From Trichobilharzia regenti (lineage: Eukaryota; Platyhelminthes; Trematoda; Strigeidida; Schistosomatidae): a stretch of DNA of 64,000 nt. The position numbers and the translations under genes are program-made. Location: positions 72,177,168 to 72,241,167 of the forward strand of contig OX235270.1 of the NCBI GenBank assembly GCA_944472135.2. The letters are read 5' to 3'. The notes below the pieces were generated by a model. It was given only the letters and a program-made list of their open reading frames with translations, was not told the DNA's origin and searched no databases. The first letter of the stretch is position 1, and every line of letters starts with the position of its first letter. Shown here piece by piece: positions 1 through 9,896 of this stretch.

Positions 1-126
1 AGATGTCGAAGGAACTTGAATGGACAGCTTCTGAGTGAGAGCTTCGATTAATTTTAGTTGAGCTGCTTCATTCTGAACTTGCTGCTGCTGCAAGATAGAT
101 TTGAGATCGTCCAGAGAGATAGACAT
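1..126 (-). CDS. Gypsy-type Gag, N-terminal 42 codons (cut by window edge)
   Basis: An open frame starts at the ATG at 126-124 on the minus strand and runs off the left edge. It opens MSISLDDLKSIL and then has a run of four glutamines and an acidic/polar helix-like stretch. Short starts of this kind are typical of Gag in trematode Gypsy-type (CsRn1/Gulliver-like) LTR retrotransposons, which I recognise from general pattern rather than alignment. The context agrees: directly upstream on the same strand lie a primer-binding-site-like sequence at 243-232 and an LTR-like region. Only the N-terminus is present, so no nucleocapsid or polymerase motif can be checked. It could instead be the start of an unrelated glutamine-rich protein, but the PBS makes Gag the better reading. 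Confidence 0.55.
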   Translation of the reverse strand, partial: MSISLDDLKSILQQQQVQNEAAQLKLIEALTQKLSIQVPSTS

Positions 127-203
127 TGTAATTGGGTTGTAATTTACACAGTCAAAAATGTTAAATAGTTGCGCTGAACAGAATAAAAACTGTCGTCGTT
201 TGC

Positions 204-318
204 TTGTTATAACTGCGATGAATTAAGTAAATCCACGTCGCCAAATGTTGTAACTGCACTGAATTAAGGTAAAACCCCGTCGCTAATTGTTATATCTGTG
301 GGGTATTGAATGAAGACG
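204..318 (-). repeat. Tandem ~42-bp units over the LTR end/PBS
   Basis: Two consecutive units start at 204 and 246 with TGTTATAACTGCGATGAATT and TGTTGTAACTGCACTGAATT and share GTCG near their ends. A third start, TGTTATATCTG, is at 288. The unit spacing is 42 bp, so the PBS region itself is duplicated. Confidence 0.6.
232..243 (-). promoter_or_regulatory. Primer-binding site of the left-edge Gypsy element
   Basis: On the minus strand the sequence reads TGGCGACGTGGA, two bases after an ACA that could end an LTR. TGGCGAC is a common start of Gypsy-family primer-binding sites, complementary to a tRNA 3' end including CCA. A diverged copy of the site lies in the neighbouring 42-bp repeat unit (246-287). 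Confidence 0.5.
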
Positions 319-514
319 TTTTCACCTTATTCTGTCTGCGCCTGAACTAATCTGTCTATCTGCTCGTCGTACCTTCCGACTTAGTAAAGCACGCAAATAT
401 CAAAAGACAAAGGCTGGACTGTGACTGTGTATTGAAGTGCAACAACGATAAAGAAAGCCATGGTATTTATACACTTTACAACAATATGGACAGCTACAGC
501 ATTTGAAATAATTG

Positions 515-752
515 ACCTTAATAGCCAATAACAAAGTGTGTGAGAAATCATAATATGCCATATGTGCGACATTGACAGTCAGTAACAAAATGTGTGGGAA
601 TGATATACCATATATACAAAATTAACAGTCACTACCAAAATGCGTGTGAATGATAATATACAAAATTAGCAGTCACTACCATAATGCGTGAGAATGATAA
701 CATACCATAAATGCAAGTTTAAACAGTCAATACCAAAATATGTGGGATCCTA
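515..752. repeat. Imperfect tandem repeat, ~45-60 bp unit, about 4-5 copies
   Basis: Units share a core ACAGTCACTACCAAAATG followed by CGTGTGAATGATA and an AT-rich spacer with CATATATACAAAATT. Recognisable cores start near 524 (diverged), 574, 626, 671 and 724. The block lies in the probable LTR of the left-edge Gypsy element. The far end of that LTR could not be placed. Confidence 0.6.
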
Positions 753-1002
753 TCATATACATATTCTGTTAAGGTAAATATGACTATTTCAGTACACCAG
801 CTGATTTATTAGTCCTGTTATGCTAACTTTCATATGTGTGAACTAATATTAACGCCCAGAGTAGAAATGTTCATTATGTATTTCCAATAATATAATTATT
901 TATAATTGTAGTTTTCGTAACTCATGCATTTAATGAACTTAAAATATCTATGAAAGGTGAAAAAGAGGGTGTGGGATTCAGACGCAGAAGCAGTCCGGTA
1001 AC

Positions 1003-2540
1003 TGAGGAGATGGCGTGGAGGAGTGCATGACAAGCTTATTCAGCTTGTTTTTAAATAAGGTTAAGCTTAAGACATCTTTTTCAGAGTGGTTCCAATCTCA
1101 GTTTGCTGCAAAGCTCATGGTATTCGACCACTGTCTAAACCAAGAGTTTTTGAGGTAAAATGATGTTGGCTCCCCCTAATTTGAGCTCGTCATTCTGTAG
1201 CAGTCCGCCAAACAGGCAGTATTCTAAAGTAGGCTGGACACATACATTTTATAATAAAACCCTGGTTTTACATGAAAAGATATTACGAGTTATACATCCG
1301 AGGAGCCTTCGTGTTTTTCGTCTGGCATAATCATTCTGTTCGGAGAACGTTAAGTTACTAGAGTATCTGATACCGAGATCTACGGCTGACTTGAGCTTGG
1401 CTAGTTTTTGCCCATTTATTTCCAAAGTTATGTCGAGGTTACTGTTGCCAATACGTACACAGCCACATTTCTCAGTGTTGAAGGTCAAATGGGATTCAGC
1501 ACACCATGTTGCGAGACTACTTAGTTCAGGATGTATTTTACTAACCATATCGCTTAACTCAGGAGTGTAGCAGGAGTAGACGAATTTGAGGTCGTCAGCA
1601 TATAGGAATGGTTTACCTGAGGTGAAGAACTTGCAAATGCTGTTAATGTAGACTGTGAATAAAAGTGGACCCAGGACACTACCTTGCGCAACCCCACTTG
1701 AGATCTGTCTAGGATGAGACAATACAGATCCAACTTTGGTTATTTGTGCCCTGTTGCTAAGAAATGATTTCAACCAGTTCAGTAATGGGTTGCGAATTCC
1801 ACAAGAGTACAGCTTCTCAAAGAGAATACTGTGAGATACCATGTCAAGTGCCCTAGATATATCGAAGTAGGGAACAACGAATGGCTTACGTGCTTCGCGA
1901 CTACTAGCGATGCAGTTGAAAAAGTCGAAGTGGCAAGTAACGCAGGTCCCATTTTTGAGAAATCTGTGTTGTGAACTTGTAACAAGATCTTCCCTAAGTA
2001 GGTAGTCTGACAATTGATCTTTGACAACTTTCTCCATGATTCGTGAGATAACTGGGGTTATATTTATGGGTCTGTAATTACGGAGGTTTGCCTTATCATC
2101 ACCAGATTTGTAGTGTGGAATTATGAAGCTAGTTTTCCACTCACTAGGGTAAGTGCGAGTGTCCATAGATATTGAGAAGAATTAAGGAAGTAACAGGGGT
2201 ATATCACACCCACTGTTTTTGGAAATTATTGAAGCGAGGCCATCCGGTCCCGTGCTAGTGGAAGGTTGAAGGCTTTTAATTGCTTGTACTATTAATTGAT
2301 TAACGAACACAACGCTTTCAAGGGAGCAGCTAGTAAGGGGGCGGTTTCGCCAGGTCTGCGCGCATATGTATTTGTGAACTAAAGTTTGCAAACCAGCTCC
2401 TGAATGGTTCACAGATAGTGGCAGGCTCATTGTGGATTACTTTGTCGTGAAGTGAGTAGGGGATTTCCCTCGCCGACTGCATTCGTTTTTCAAGAAGTGC
2501 TGTTAAGTTACAAACTTGGAGGTACTTTCAAGTCCCCTTG
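1003..2540 (-). pseudogene. CR1-like non-LTR retrotransposon reverse transcriptase, decayed
   Basis: Reading down the minus strand, the 2430-2182 frame carries the fingers motif STSTGPDGLASIISKN and ends at a stop. The 2166-1249 frame (305 codons) continues with PSEWKTSFIIPHYKSGD, NYRPINITPVISRIMEK, a degenerate palm region, SSGVAQGSVLGPLLFTVYIN and the catalytic box YADDLKF. After the stop, translation continues in other frames toward 1003 with YVRPILEY-like sequence, the usual C-terminal region of Jockey/CR1-clade RTs. No endonuclease is left. Internal stops and frame changes make it non-functional. The clade (CR1/SR1-like) is inferred from motif spacing. It directly abuts the LTR of a BEL-type element at about 2751. 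Confidence 0.8.
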
Positions 2541-2750
2541 ACTCTTCGTTGAGGTCCATCTGAGAGTGTGGGTAATTGATACATTCAAGAGACCCGTGGA
2601 TTTAGTGCAGTAGCGATGTGTCCTTAGTGGAATAGTGCTGTTTCTTCAGCTTCCTTAACTTATTGATGTGTGCCCTTGGAATGTTTTCAGCTTGGTGTCT
2701 TCGTATTATTACTATGTTCTTAGGAGCAACAGTATCTTGACAGAGGGTAA

Positions 2751-3060
2751 TGCCAATGGACGTGGACATTGAACGTTTGTTTTTGGAATTGGTAGCCATA
2801 GTTAAGCAATTCGATGGCGCGAATGGCTCTATTGGGTAAAATTTCAAAGAAGAGGAACAAAACGAATAAAAGTACATAATAAATTTTGTTTAGAACATTT
2901 GTTTGTAAACTTGTAATGTTCTCCACTTTAATTGCCAAACAATATAGCTTCTTTCTTACAATACTGGTGTTTTTGAGTTAAAGTCGAAGAAAGTACATAG
3001 TATTTATCGGTTCGGAGAGTCTTCGTAGCCATTATAACTAAGGAATAAGTTCCTTGAAGC
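2751..3060 (+). repeat. LTR of family B (copy B1)
   Basis: It starts TGCCAATGGA and aligns by eye with the minus-strand LTRs at 55631-55940 and 46679-46985. Shared blocks include GAACGTTTGTTT, ACGAATAAAAGTAC (which holds AATAAA) and AAAGTCGA near the 3' end. The 3' limit is approximate. Confidence 0.65.
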
Positions 3061-3204
3061 GGCTTCTTGGGCAGTATTCAATCTACTGTTAGATTTATGG
3101 AGGGCCTTTTGAAACTCATCCGGGTGTACTAACTGGATCTGCAGCCAGCTTCTCTCTGGACGCGGATTATCAACGCAGTTGGGATCCTTCGGTGACGTTG
3201 GATA

Positions 3205-4322
3205 ATGCCTGGGTCAAGGAAGGGACGTGACACCATGGAAGCAGGCAAAAAAAGTAAGTAACGATGAGTTTCCCGTTAATTTTAATGATATGCACGATGC
3301 TCAGCATGATGAGCCTGGTGTTCACGCTTCGCCGTTTAGGGATAGTAGTTCTTTAAGACTCCCCGAGTTTGAACCTCGGCACTTTGATGGAAATCCAGCC
3401 GACTATTCACAGTTTATCAAAGAGTTTGAGGTCAAGTTGAGCGGTTTTGTTTTAAGTGACGAAATGAAGTTATTGTATTTGTTGAGGTATTGCACTGGTG
3501 TTGCTGCAAGAGCCATAGAGTGCTGCAAGTTTATGTCCCCGAACGAAGGATATACAGAGGCTATGAGGATACTACGTCAAAGGTTTGGAAAACCATTTGT
3601 GATATCCCGTAGTATTTTTGAGACCGTAAAGGGTAATGGATCGCAGTTAAACAATAATTCAGAGGAACTCACAGAGTTCTTGGACAGTTTAATGGTATAT
3701 ACATTATATATATATATACTCTTGTGTCTCTTAATTGCGTAGACGAATTGAATTCAAGTTCCGTGCTTGAGACTGTTGCCAAGAGATTACCAGCTCGTCC
3801 AAAAATGAAGTTCATAAAGGTCAGTCCCCGACTAGAAGAGGAGGGTTTAGAGCCTGTGTTGGATGATATTGTGAGCCTGGCGAAAGGCAGTGTCAACCAA
3901 GCTTTCAGCAAGTTTGCTAGTATATTGCATCTCACCCGTGGAATAGAGGAATCAGAGGGCATAACGCAATGATTTATGACGAAAGAGTCTCGACGAAGTG
4001 GATATCGAGAAAGCTTTATAGTGTCTAATGATCCATACAAACCTAATGAGTGTGACAGCTTTCGTGGGACGTCCCCAGTATATAGGTTAAAAACTGTAAG
4101 AGAAACACAGTTGTGTTTCGTCCGTTTGCAAGAAGTGCACACAAAGACGAACAGGGAAGCAGTGAAAACGTTTAGTGATCAGCTAATTGTGAAGTCAGCG
4201 TCATCAATTTCTGACTCCGATTCGTGTGATGATAGTGCGGTGAAGAAGACAGAAGTTCCAAGCGGTAAACCATTGCTGAGTAGCGTGTTACACACGACAC
4301 CGCAAAATGTGCAAAAGAAGAG
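3205..4322 (+). pseudogene. BEL/Pao-type Gag, family B, broken (copy B1)
   Basis: The start ATG at 3205 gives MPGSRKGRD, matching family A Gag. The frame then shifts near 3225-3250, where a second ATG (3227) opens the main frame. That frame contains LPEFEPRHFDGNPADYSQF, YLLRYCTGVAARAIECCK and AMRILRQRFGKP, the conserved core of BEL/Pao Gag (DUF1759-type). A short (TA)n expansion at 3699-3717 breaks the frame, which resumes at 3724 with LNCVDELNSSSVLE. It stops at 3970, reopens at 3976 and runs into the family A LTR at 4323. The last residues before the LTR match the minus-strand B copy near 48800. Four or so lesions mean no Gag can be made. Confidence 0.8.
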
Positions 4323-4640
4323 TGTCAATGTAGTTGAAGATTGAACGATCAATTCATGGTTGTTTGCTCAAAACCAACTTCCCCAATTTTCGCAGAGGCA
4401 TCAATACGACAGTCATCGTCTCATCGGTCGCTGTTCAGAAAGAAGAGTAAAAACCGTCAGAAACCTTAGTGGCAACATTTTTTATATGTTGGTGTAACGT
4501 AAAAGAATCCTTGAGTCAACAATTGGTGTTTTGGTTTTTTCGTCCGTTAATACTAAGCGTTTCTGAGAAACTTTACGGGACAGCGTGAGCCCGAGCGTAG
4601 GAAGAGCTGAGCATTAGCGGTTTACGAGACGTGGCTGACA
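4323..4640 (+). repeat. 5' LTR of copy A1 (type 1)
   Basis: It starts TGTCAATGTAG and ends GGCTGACA. It aligns with the 42315-42673 LTR but lacks roughly 40 bp around 4447-4480, hence 318 instead of 359 bp. Confidence 0.8.
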
Positions 4641-4804
4641 GTTTCTCACGGTGAAGTCAGTTTCTGACGGTGGAAACAGATTCTGGCGGATTTAGACTGT
4701 CGGTGACAGTTTGGACAGTCACCATTCATCTTTCCTGGTGCCGGTCAAGTCCTCTTTGAACAAGCAATATCTGGAACTTTTTTGGAATTGGGTCAAGTTC
4801 AACA

Positions 4805-5953
4805 ATGCCTGGGTCAAAGAAGGGACAGAGTGTCTTGGATGCAAACAGGAAAGTAAGTCATTGTGACTTGTCTGTTAATTGTAACGATGTGTCTGATGTT
4901 AAGCATGACATGGTTGATGTTACTGTTTCGCCGTTCAGGAATAATAGGAACATCAAACTCCCTAAATTTGAACCACGGTGTTTCGATGTAAACCCGGCTG
5001 ATTATTTACAATTTGTAAAGGAGTTTGAGATCATGCTGAGTGGTTTTTTATTAACTGATGAAATGAAGTTAATGTATTTGATGAGGTATTGCACTGGAAT
5101 TGCTGCAAGAGCTATACAGTGTTGTAAGTTTATGAAGCCAAAAGAGGGCTACGACGAGGCTATGAGCATACTACGTCAAAGGTTTGGAAGACCTTCGATG
5201 ATTGTAGGGAAATTATTCGAGGCTGTTAAGGGTAATGGTGGTCAATTACAAGATGACTCCCAGGCACTCACTGAGATTTTAGATAATTTGCTAATTTACA
5301 AGAATGCATTGATTTCGATGAATTGCATGAGTGACCTCAACTCGAGTTTTATACTAGAAGTAATAGCAAGACGCCTACCTACTCGACTGCAAAGGAAATG
5401 GGTGAAGATGAGCTCCCGTATGGAGGATGAGGGTATCGAGCCAAAATTTGATGATATCCTGAAACTGGTAAAAGATAGTGTCAATCAATCTATGAGCAAG
5501 TTTGCCAGTGTATTGAATCTCACCCCTAGAATAGAGCAGTCTGAGGGATAAACGCAATCATTGATGACGAAAGGGCCTCAGAGAGGTGGATATCGAGAAG
5601 GCTCCATGATGTCTAGTAATGCATATAGACCTAGTGAGTGTAACAGGTTTCGTAGTACATCGTCAACAGATAAGTTGCAAGATGCAAGACAAAGACGGTT
5701 GTGTTTTACACGTTTGCAAGAGGTGCATACAAAGGTGAACTGTGAACCAGTGAGCAAGTTCAGTGATAAGCTAAATGTAAACTCCAGGTTTGACTCCGAA
5801 TTGTGTGACGATAACGGTGTGGTGAAGAAGTCTGTAGTTGCAACTGGTAAGCCATTGTTGAATAGAGTGTCACAGAATAGAGTTACTGCTTCAGAGTGCA
5901 GTTCTGACTCCACAAGTTTACAAAGTATTACTAGTCAGAGTGAAGACATATAA
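4805..5953 (+). pseudogene. BEL/Pao-type Gag, family A, one in-frame stop (copy A1)
   Basis: The frame opens MPGSKKGQSVLDANRK at 4805. It carries the BEL/Pao Gag core: LPKFEPRCFD.NPADYLQF, YLMRYCTGIAARAIQCCK and AMSILRQRFGRPSM. A TAA at 5549-5551 ends it after 248 codons. In copy A2 the same position reads AAA, so a single A-to-T change broke one 382-residue protein. After the stop the frame continues to 5953 with RGGYREGSMM and RQRRLCFTRLQEVHTKVNC. No CCHC zinc knuckle is visible. Gag would assemble the cytoplasmic particle. The neighbours are the 5' LTR (165 bp upstream) and ORF2 (30 bp downstream). Confidence 0.8.
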
Positions 5954-5983
5954 ACTTTAAGGATTTGTGAGGAGGAACCAAAA

Positions 5984-6754
5984 ATGTCTACTTCTGTTAT
6001 TAAAGAGTTTGAAAATGATGAACTTGACGGTAAATTGAATATTCGTGATAATGATCATGATACTTCACAGTTGTCTTTGGCTGATCATGATGAGATGAGG
6101 GATATGCCTACTACCGCCAAGTTAAATAAGGGTCCTGTACAGCTCAAAGGTGAAGTAGAAATAAATTCAGTTGCAGCAGGCATGTATACTTGTCAGACCG
6201 TCAGTTTAATTGATCAGCATGTAGCCCACCTATCATCAGATGCTAGTGCTAAACCTGAGCTGATAGTAAATGACGGAAGTGGTGGTGGTCTTGCAGGTAG
6301 ACAAATTTCTGAAAGCCGAACAACAACAGCTTCTGATCCACCGCTAAGTTCATCAACTTGTGTCACTCAGTCGTCGTTGGTGTTGTCATCCACAATGGAA
6401 AAGACGCCCATCAACTCAAGTATCTTGTGCAATGATTTTGATAGTATTGGTGCATTTGAAAGGACGAAAGATATTTCTCAGTTTAGTGAGAATAAGCCAA
6501 GTGTAAACGAAAGAGTAATTGTTAAATTGACTTGCATGAATAAAGGCATTTCTAGTTTCAAGTTACTATTTGAATGTTATTATCTTTGGTGTAAATTAAT
6601 CTGTGTCTACGCTTGGTTGACCAGATACGTCGTATGTTTGTTCGTCATCTATATTCTACGATACAATGACATGAGCGTGTTACCGTTCAGATTTGAGAAT
6701 ATAGCCGATAGAAGGAAATCAGCAAATGAACTCTGCGACGATTTTCCAACCTAG
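5984..6754 (+). CDS. ORF2 of family A, unknown function, conserved (copy A1)
   Basis: This 256-codon frame starts MSTSVIKEFENDELDGK, 30 bp after the gag stop. Residues 1-180 are acidic and rich in Ser/Thr/Asp. About residues 190-235 are hydrophobic and aromatic, including FECYYLWCKLICVYAWLTRY and CLFVIYILRY. Copy A2 keeps the same protein (44063-44653) but stops earlier, and B2 keeps an N-terminal piece (48587-48357). I know no family for it. One reading is a remnant of the Pol segment just before the integrase of BEL elements, where a SSF..LL...AW..R pattern occurs; another is a membrane protein. No RT or integrase catalytic motif is present. Confidence 0.5.
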   Translation: MSTSVIKEFENDELDGKLNIRDNDHDTSQLSLADHDEMRDMPTTAKLNKGPVQLKGEVEINSVAAGMYTCQTVSLIDQHVAHLSSDASAKPELIVNDGSGGGLAGRQISESRTTTASDPPLSSSTCVTQSSLVLSSTMEKTPINSSILCNDFDSIGAFERTKDISQFSENKPSVNERVIVKLTCMNKGISSFKLLFECYYLWCKLICVYAWLTRYVVCLFVIYILRYNDMSVLPFRFENIADRRKSANELCDDFPT

Positions 6755-6757
6755 GGC

Positions 6758-7000
6758 GTCAACCTGAGAAGGGTTGTGGGCGTACTGCTGTAAGTCCTAC
6801 AGTTCTTCAAGGGTAGTTCGTCAAGGCAGAATCCACCACTTTGATGTGTTGATTGTACATATGTTTGTGTTAATACTTGTGTGAGTTCCAGTTATTGTTG
6901 GTTAATCTTGGTTGTGTCCGGACATTCCACAACTTACAATCGTCAACCTGAGAAGGGTTGCAGGCGCATTGGTGTGAGTCCTGCAATTCTTCAAAGGAAT
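6758..7000 (+). repeat. Two 55-bp direct repeats in the 3' region of family A (copy A1)
   Basis: Units at about 6758-6815 and 6942-7000 share CGTCAACCTGAGAAGGGTTG followed by a GTAAGTCCT.CAATTCTTCAA block. CAACC and GGTTG can pair as a short hairpin with loop TGAGAAG. Copy A2 has the same pair at 44786-44848 and 44981-45040, and B2 has one at about 47490-47560. Confidence 0.7.
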
Positions 7001-7180
7001 TCCACCAAGACATGATCGGCGAGGTTATTTGTACTGTTTGTATACATGTGTGGTGTGTCATATCAGTTGGTATTTTTGGATTCACTACGTTTACTTGTTG
7101 TTTTTGTATTTTGTTGTTTTCATAATTTTGTTAAAATTTTGTCGTGCTTACTTCTGAAATTGTTTTGAGCCTTCTACATC

Positions 7181-7549
7181 TGTCAGTGTAGTTGGAGATT
7201 GAACGATCAACTCATGTATGTTCGCTCTAACCCAACTCCTGCATATTTTTCGTGGGAGTCATCAATCCAGCAGTCATCTTCTCATCGTCCGCTGTTCGTC
7301 GAAAGGTAGAAAACTATCAGAAGTATTATCGTGATTTATTGTTATACCATTTATTCTTGCACCTTGTGTATAATAACCTTATTGTTGGTTAGATATTGGA
7401 GTAAGAATAAAGGATTCTCGAGTCGCCAATCTGTGCTCTGGCTTTTTCCCGTTGGTTATTACAAATTGTATCTGAAAGTTTTCCAGGGAAAGCGTGAGGT
7501 CCAGCGTAGTAAGAGCTGGACATTGACAGTTTATGAGAGTTGGCTGACA
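7181..7549 (+). mobile_element. Solo LTR, type 2, nested in copy A1
   Basis: It starts TGTCAGTG and ends GGCTGACA, so the ends form TGTCAG/CTGACA inverted repeats. The flanks are ACATC (7176-7180) and ACGTC (7550-7554), a 5-bp target-site duplication with one change, as expected for BEL/Pao. In A2 the site is uninterrupted. It contains AATAAA at about 7406. Confidence 0.8.
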
Positions 7550-8094
7550 ACGTCTGGGAATTAAGTGATTGATGTTAAAGACAACAGATGGGTCGTATAC
7601 GCTGGGGAGGCTAGTGCTGAGAATGACATGCACACGGAGATAATGATTAGCTGTGGAATCAATGATCGAGAATGAATGTTTCTATTTAGGCTGTGGTCCC
7701 ACACATCGGGGAGCGAGATTGTAGACGACTGAGGCATGCATACGTCACCGTTACTAGAACTGAGGCAGAATGAGTGACAAGCGATCGCAGTGGTATCTGG
7801 TACTGAGTAGATAAGAGGATGTGCGTGGAGTATCATGAGGCGGTTCTATGGTCACGTTGCATTCTGTAAGAGTCATTCTAGCAAGTGGAGATTGCGTTGC
7901 AAGATGTCAAGAGGATGCCTTTGACTGGAAGGCGTAGGTCGTCATCGATGTGTGAGATTGTGCTGTGGTGTCTTGGTTTTGCTGTTGTTCTCCATTTCAG
8001 CTTTGTCCGTGTGACCCAGGTTCTCGCAATGGCATCCAAGTCAACGTGTATTGGTCGTGATAGATAAAAGGGATGATTACTTTTTGCCGAGGAG

Positions 8095-8452
8095 TGTCAG
8101 TGTAGTGGAAGATTGAACGATCAATTCATGGTTGTTTACTCAAACCCAACTCCTCCATATTTTTCGCGGGGGTTATCAATCCAGCAGTCATGTCTCATCG
8201 TTCCCTGTTCCTTGGAGGTAGAAAACTATCAGAAGTATTATCGTGATTTATTGTTATAACATTTATTCTTAGACTTTGTGTACAATAACCTAATGGTTGG
8301 CTCTGTATTGGCGCAAGAATAAACGGTTCTTGAGTCACCGAATTGCGTTCTGGTTTTTCGTGTTAGTTATTAGGCGTAGTTTCTGAAAGTCTTCCAACGA
8401 CGGCGTGAGGTCCAGTGTAGTAAGACCTGGACATTGACATATAGGCTGATCA
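8095..8452 (+). repeat. 3' LTR of copy A1 (type 2)
   Basis: It begins TGTCAGTGTAG directly after the purine-rich GCCGAGGAG, the same spot where A2 has GCCGGGGAG before its 3' LTR. By eye it resembles the solo LTR at 7181-7549 more than the 5' LTR at 4323. The 3' end is damaged; GGCTGATCA at 8444-8452 is taken as the end. Confidence 0.7.
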
Positions 8453-8454
8453 AT

Positions 8455-9896
8455 TCATAAGACTCTTGGATCGGCCATCACCTGCCACTCGTCTTGAAAT
8501 ACTGGTGTCAGCTGGTACAAACTGCCAGTTGACACAAGTCTTCGGACGAAGCAGAAATCTTGATTGCGATGAAACTGGTGAAAGCGAGGCAGTTGAACGC
8601 AATTCCTTCGAAAGCACTGAATAGGGATCTGGAGGCAGTAGCAGATGTGCTCACGCCACTGTTTCAAAAGATTTGGAAGGAAGGAAAGACACCTTTAAAT
8701 TGGAAGAGAGAGCATCCGTGTGACTACCAAAGAAGGATGATTAAAGCCTTTAAAAGAACTGAGTCAGGAGCATGCTGTCGCCCACACTAAGTCGCATCAT
8801 CCTGGAGAGAATAAAGGATGCACTGTATACGGAACTCCGCCCGGAACAAGCCGGCTGGAATCAGGAATGGTAAGTCATGCGCTGATCGAATCGCAACTCT
8901 ACGCATCACCATGGAACAAAGCAAACAATGGCAGTCGAATCTTTACCTCAACTTCACTAATTTTGAATGGGCTTTCGATATTGTTGGCCGTGAAGTAATT
9001 TGTGAACTACTTGGACACTACAGATTATCCCAAATCTTTATCAACCACATTTTACGACTACGTGATGATGATGCTACACGTCAAGTGATTCACAACGGAA
9101 GTCTTAGCGAATCCTTTCGAGTGAAGACAGGATTAAAACAAGACTATGTATTGTCGATCGTAATTAAATCACTGATTGTGTTTGACTGAACCATGTGGCA
9201 GGTTGTGTGGAGCAATAATACGGGAATTCGTTAGGCTGACACGGGGCTGTAGAGTTTGTCTTCGTGGATGACTTAAATCTAATTTCACACACACGCATCG
9301 ATTTACAGGCGAAGACCAACGAGTTGACAGACGAGGATGGCGACTAACTTCAAGTGAACACAGAGTGGCCTAAGTTGACAAAGACCCCCACACAACAACA
9401 AAAAGCATCAAATTAAAAGAGTTCTCTTCCTTTACTTATTGGGGCAACATCGTCTGAACTACAGGTGGCAGCATGGATGAGAATGTTAAAGTCAGGTAGG
9501 ACCACAAGGCGAGACAGACTTTCATCATTCTGGAACCAGTGGGTATATCTTCTGCACTCAGCAAAGACAACAAATTTCAGATTTTCAACTCCAGTAATAA
9601 GAAAGTTCCTTCTACATGACTAGAAGCTTGGCCTGTGCGTCACAGATAGCATTTATTAACAGGTTTCAGTCATTTGTCATCAGCTGCCTTCACTCCGTAC
9701 TGGAGATCAAATGGCCAGAAGGAATTACCCAAAAGAAACTACGAGAGTAAACTAATGAAGAACTTATTGCTTCACAAATACGTCGAATAAAATGAGGATG
9801 GATCGGATATAGGCTGAGGGGACAGCTTGATCGTTTAGAGGCTAAGGATATTGACGTTCACGGATAGTACGAAGTATACTAACGCAAGATCTAATA
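8455..9896 (+). pseudogene. RTE-clade (SR2-like) non-LTR retrotransposon, decayed, 5' part
   Basis: Translated pieces in changing frames follow the order of an RTE reverse transcriptase. They are AIPSKALNRD (about 8600), a KIWKEGKTPLNWK block, RNGKSCADRIATLRI (about 8860), LYLNFTNFEWAFDIVGRE (the DYEKAFD palm box), QVIHNGSLSESFRVKTGLKQ (about 9090), and past 9400 SSFTYWGNIV and IFNSSNKK. Stops and frameshifts abound and no complete F(A/V)DD box survives. A family C repeat interrupts it at 9897, and the C-terminal end resumes near 10191. The clade assignment rests on similarity to the copies at 36940 and 25790. Confidence 0.75.

Larger units (their letters stand above)
2751..4322 (+). mobile_element. 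BEL/Pao-type gag-only element, family B, 5' part only (copy B1)
   Basis: This copy consists of one LTR (about 2751-3060), a leader (about 3061-3204) and a damaged gag (3205-4322). It stops where the family A LTR begins at 4323. The same LTR and gag, in full length and opposite orientation, occur at 46679-55940, which defines family B. B1 does not resume after the family A element ends near 8452, so its 3' part was lost by deletion or recombination rather than merely displaced. Confidence 0.75.
4323..8452 (+). mobile_element. BEL/Pao-type gag-only element, family A, with unlike LTRs (copy A1)
   Basis: Order: 5' LTR 4323-4640, leader, gag 4805-5953 (one stop), ORF2 5984-6754, 3' untranslated region with two short direct repeats, a nested solo LTR 7181-7549, remaining 3' region 7550-8094, and 3' LTR 8095-8452. 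The internal region is collinear with copy A2 (42315-46102). No protease, RT, RNase H or integrase frame fits between ORF2 and the 3' LTR. The 5' LTR is of the TGTCAATG type and the 3' LTR of the diverged TGTCAGTG type. The flanks (AAGAG and ATTCA) do not match, so no target-site duplication is seen. A recombinant or a rearranged pair of insertions is likely. Confidence 0.75.

Noticed and set aside
515..752. CRISPR-like array
   Set aside because: Units are contiguous, imperfect and without regular unique spacers, in a eukaryotic LTR context.
5984..6754. Envelope gene
   Set aside because: No signal peptide, no cysteine-rich ectodomain and no fusion-peptide pattern; only a hydrophobic C-terminal stretch.
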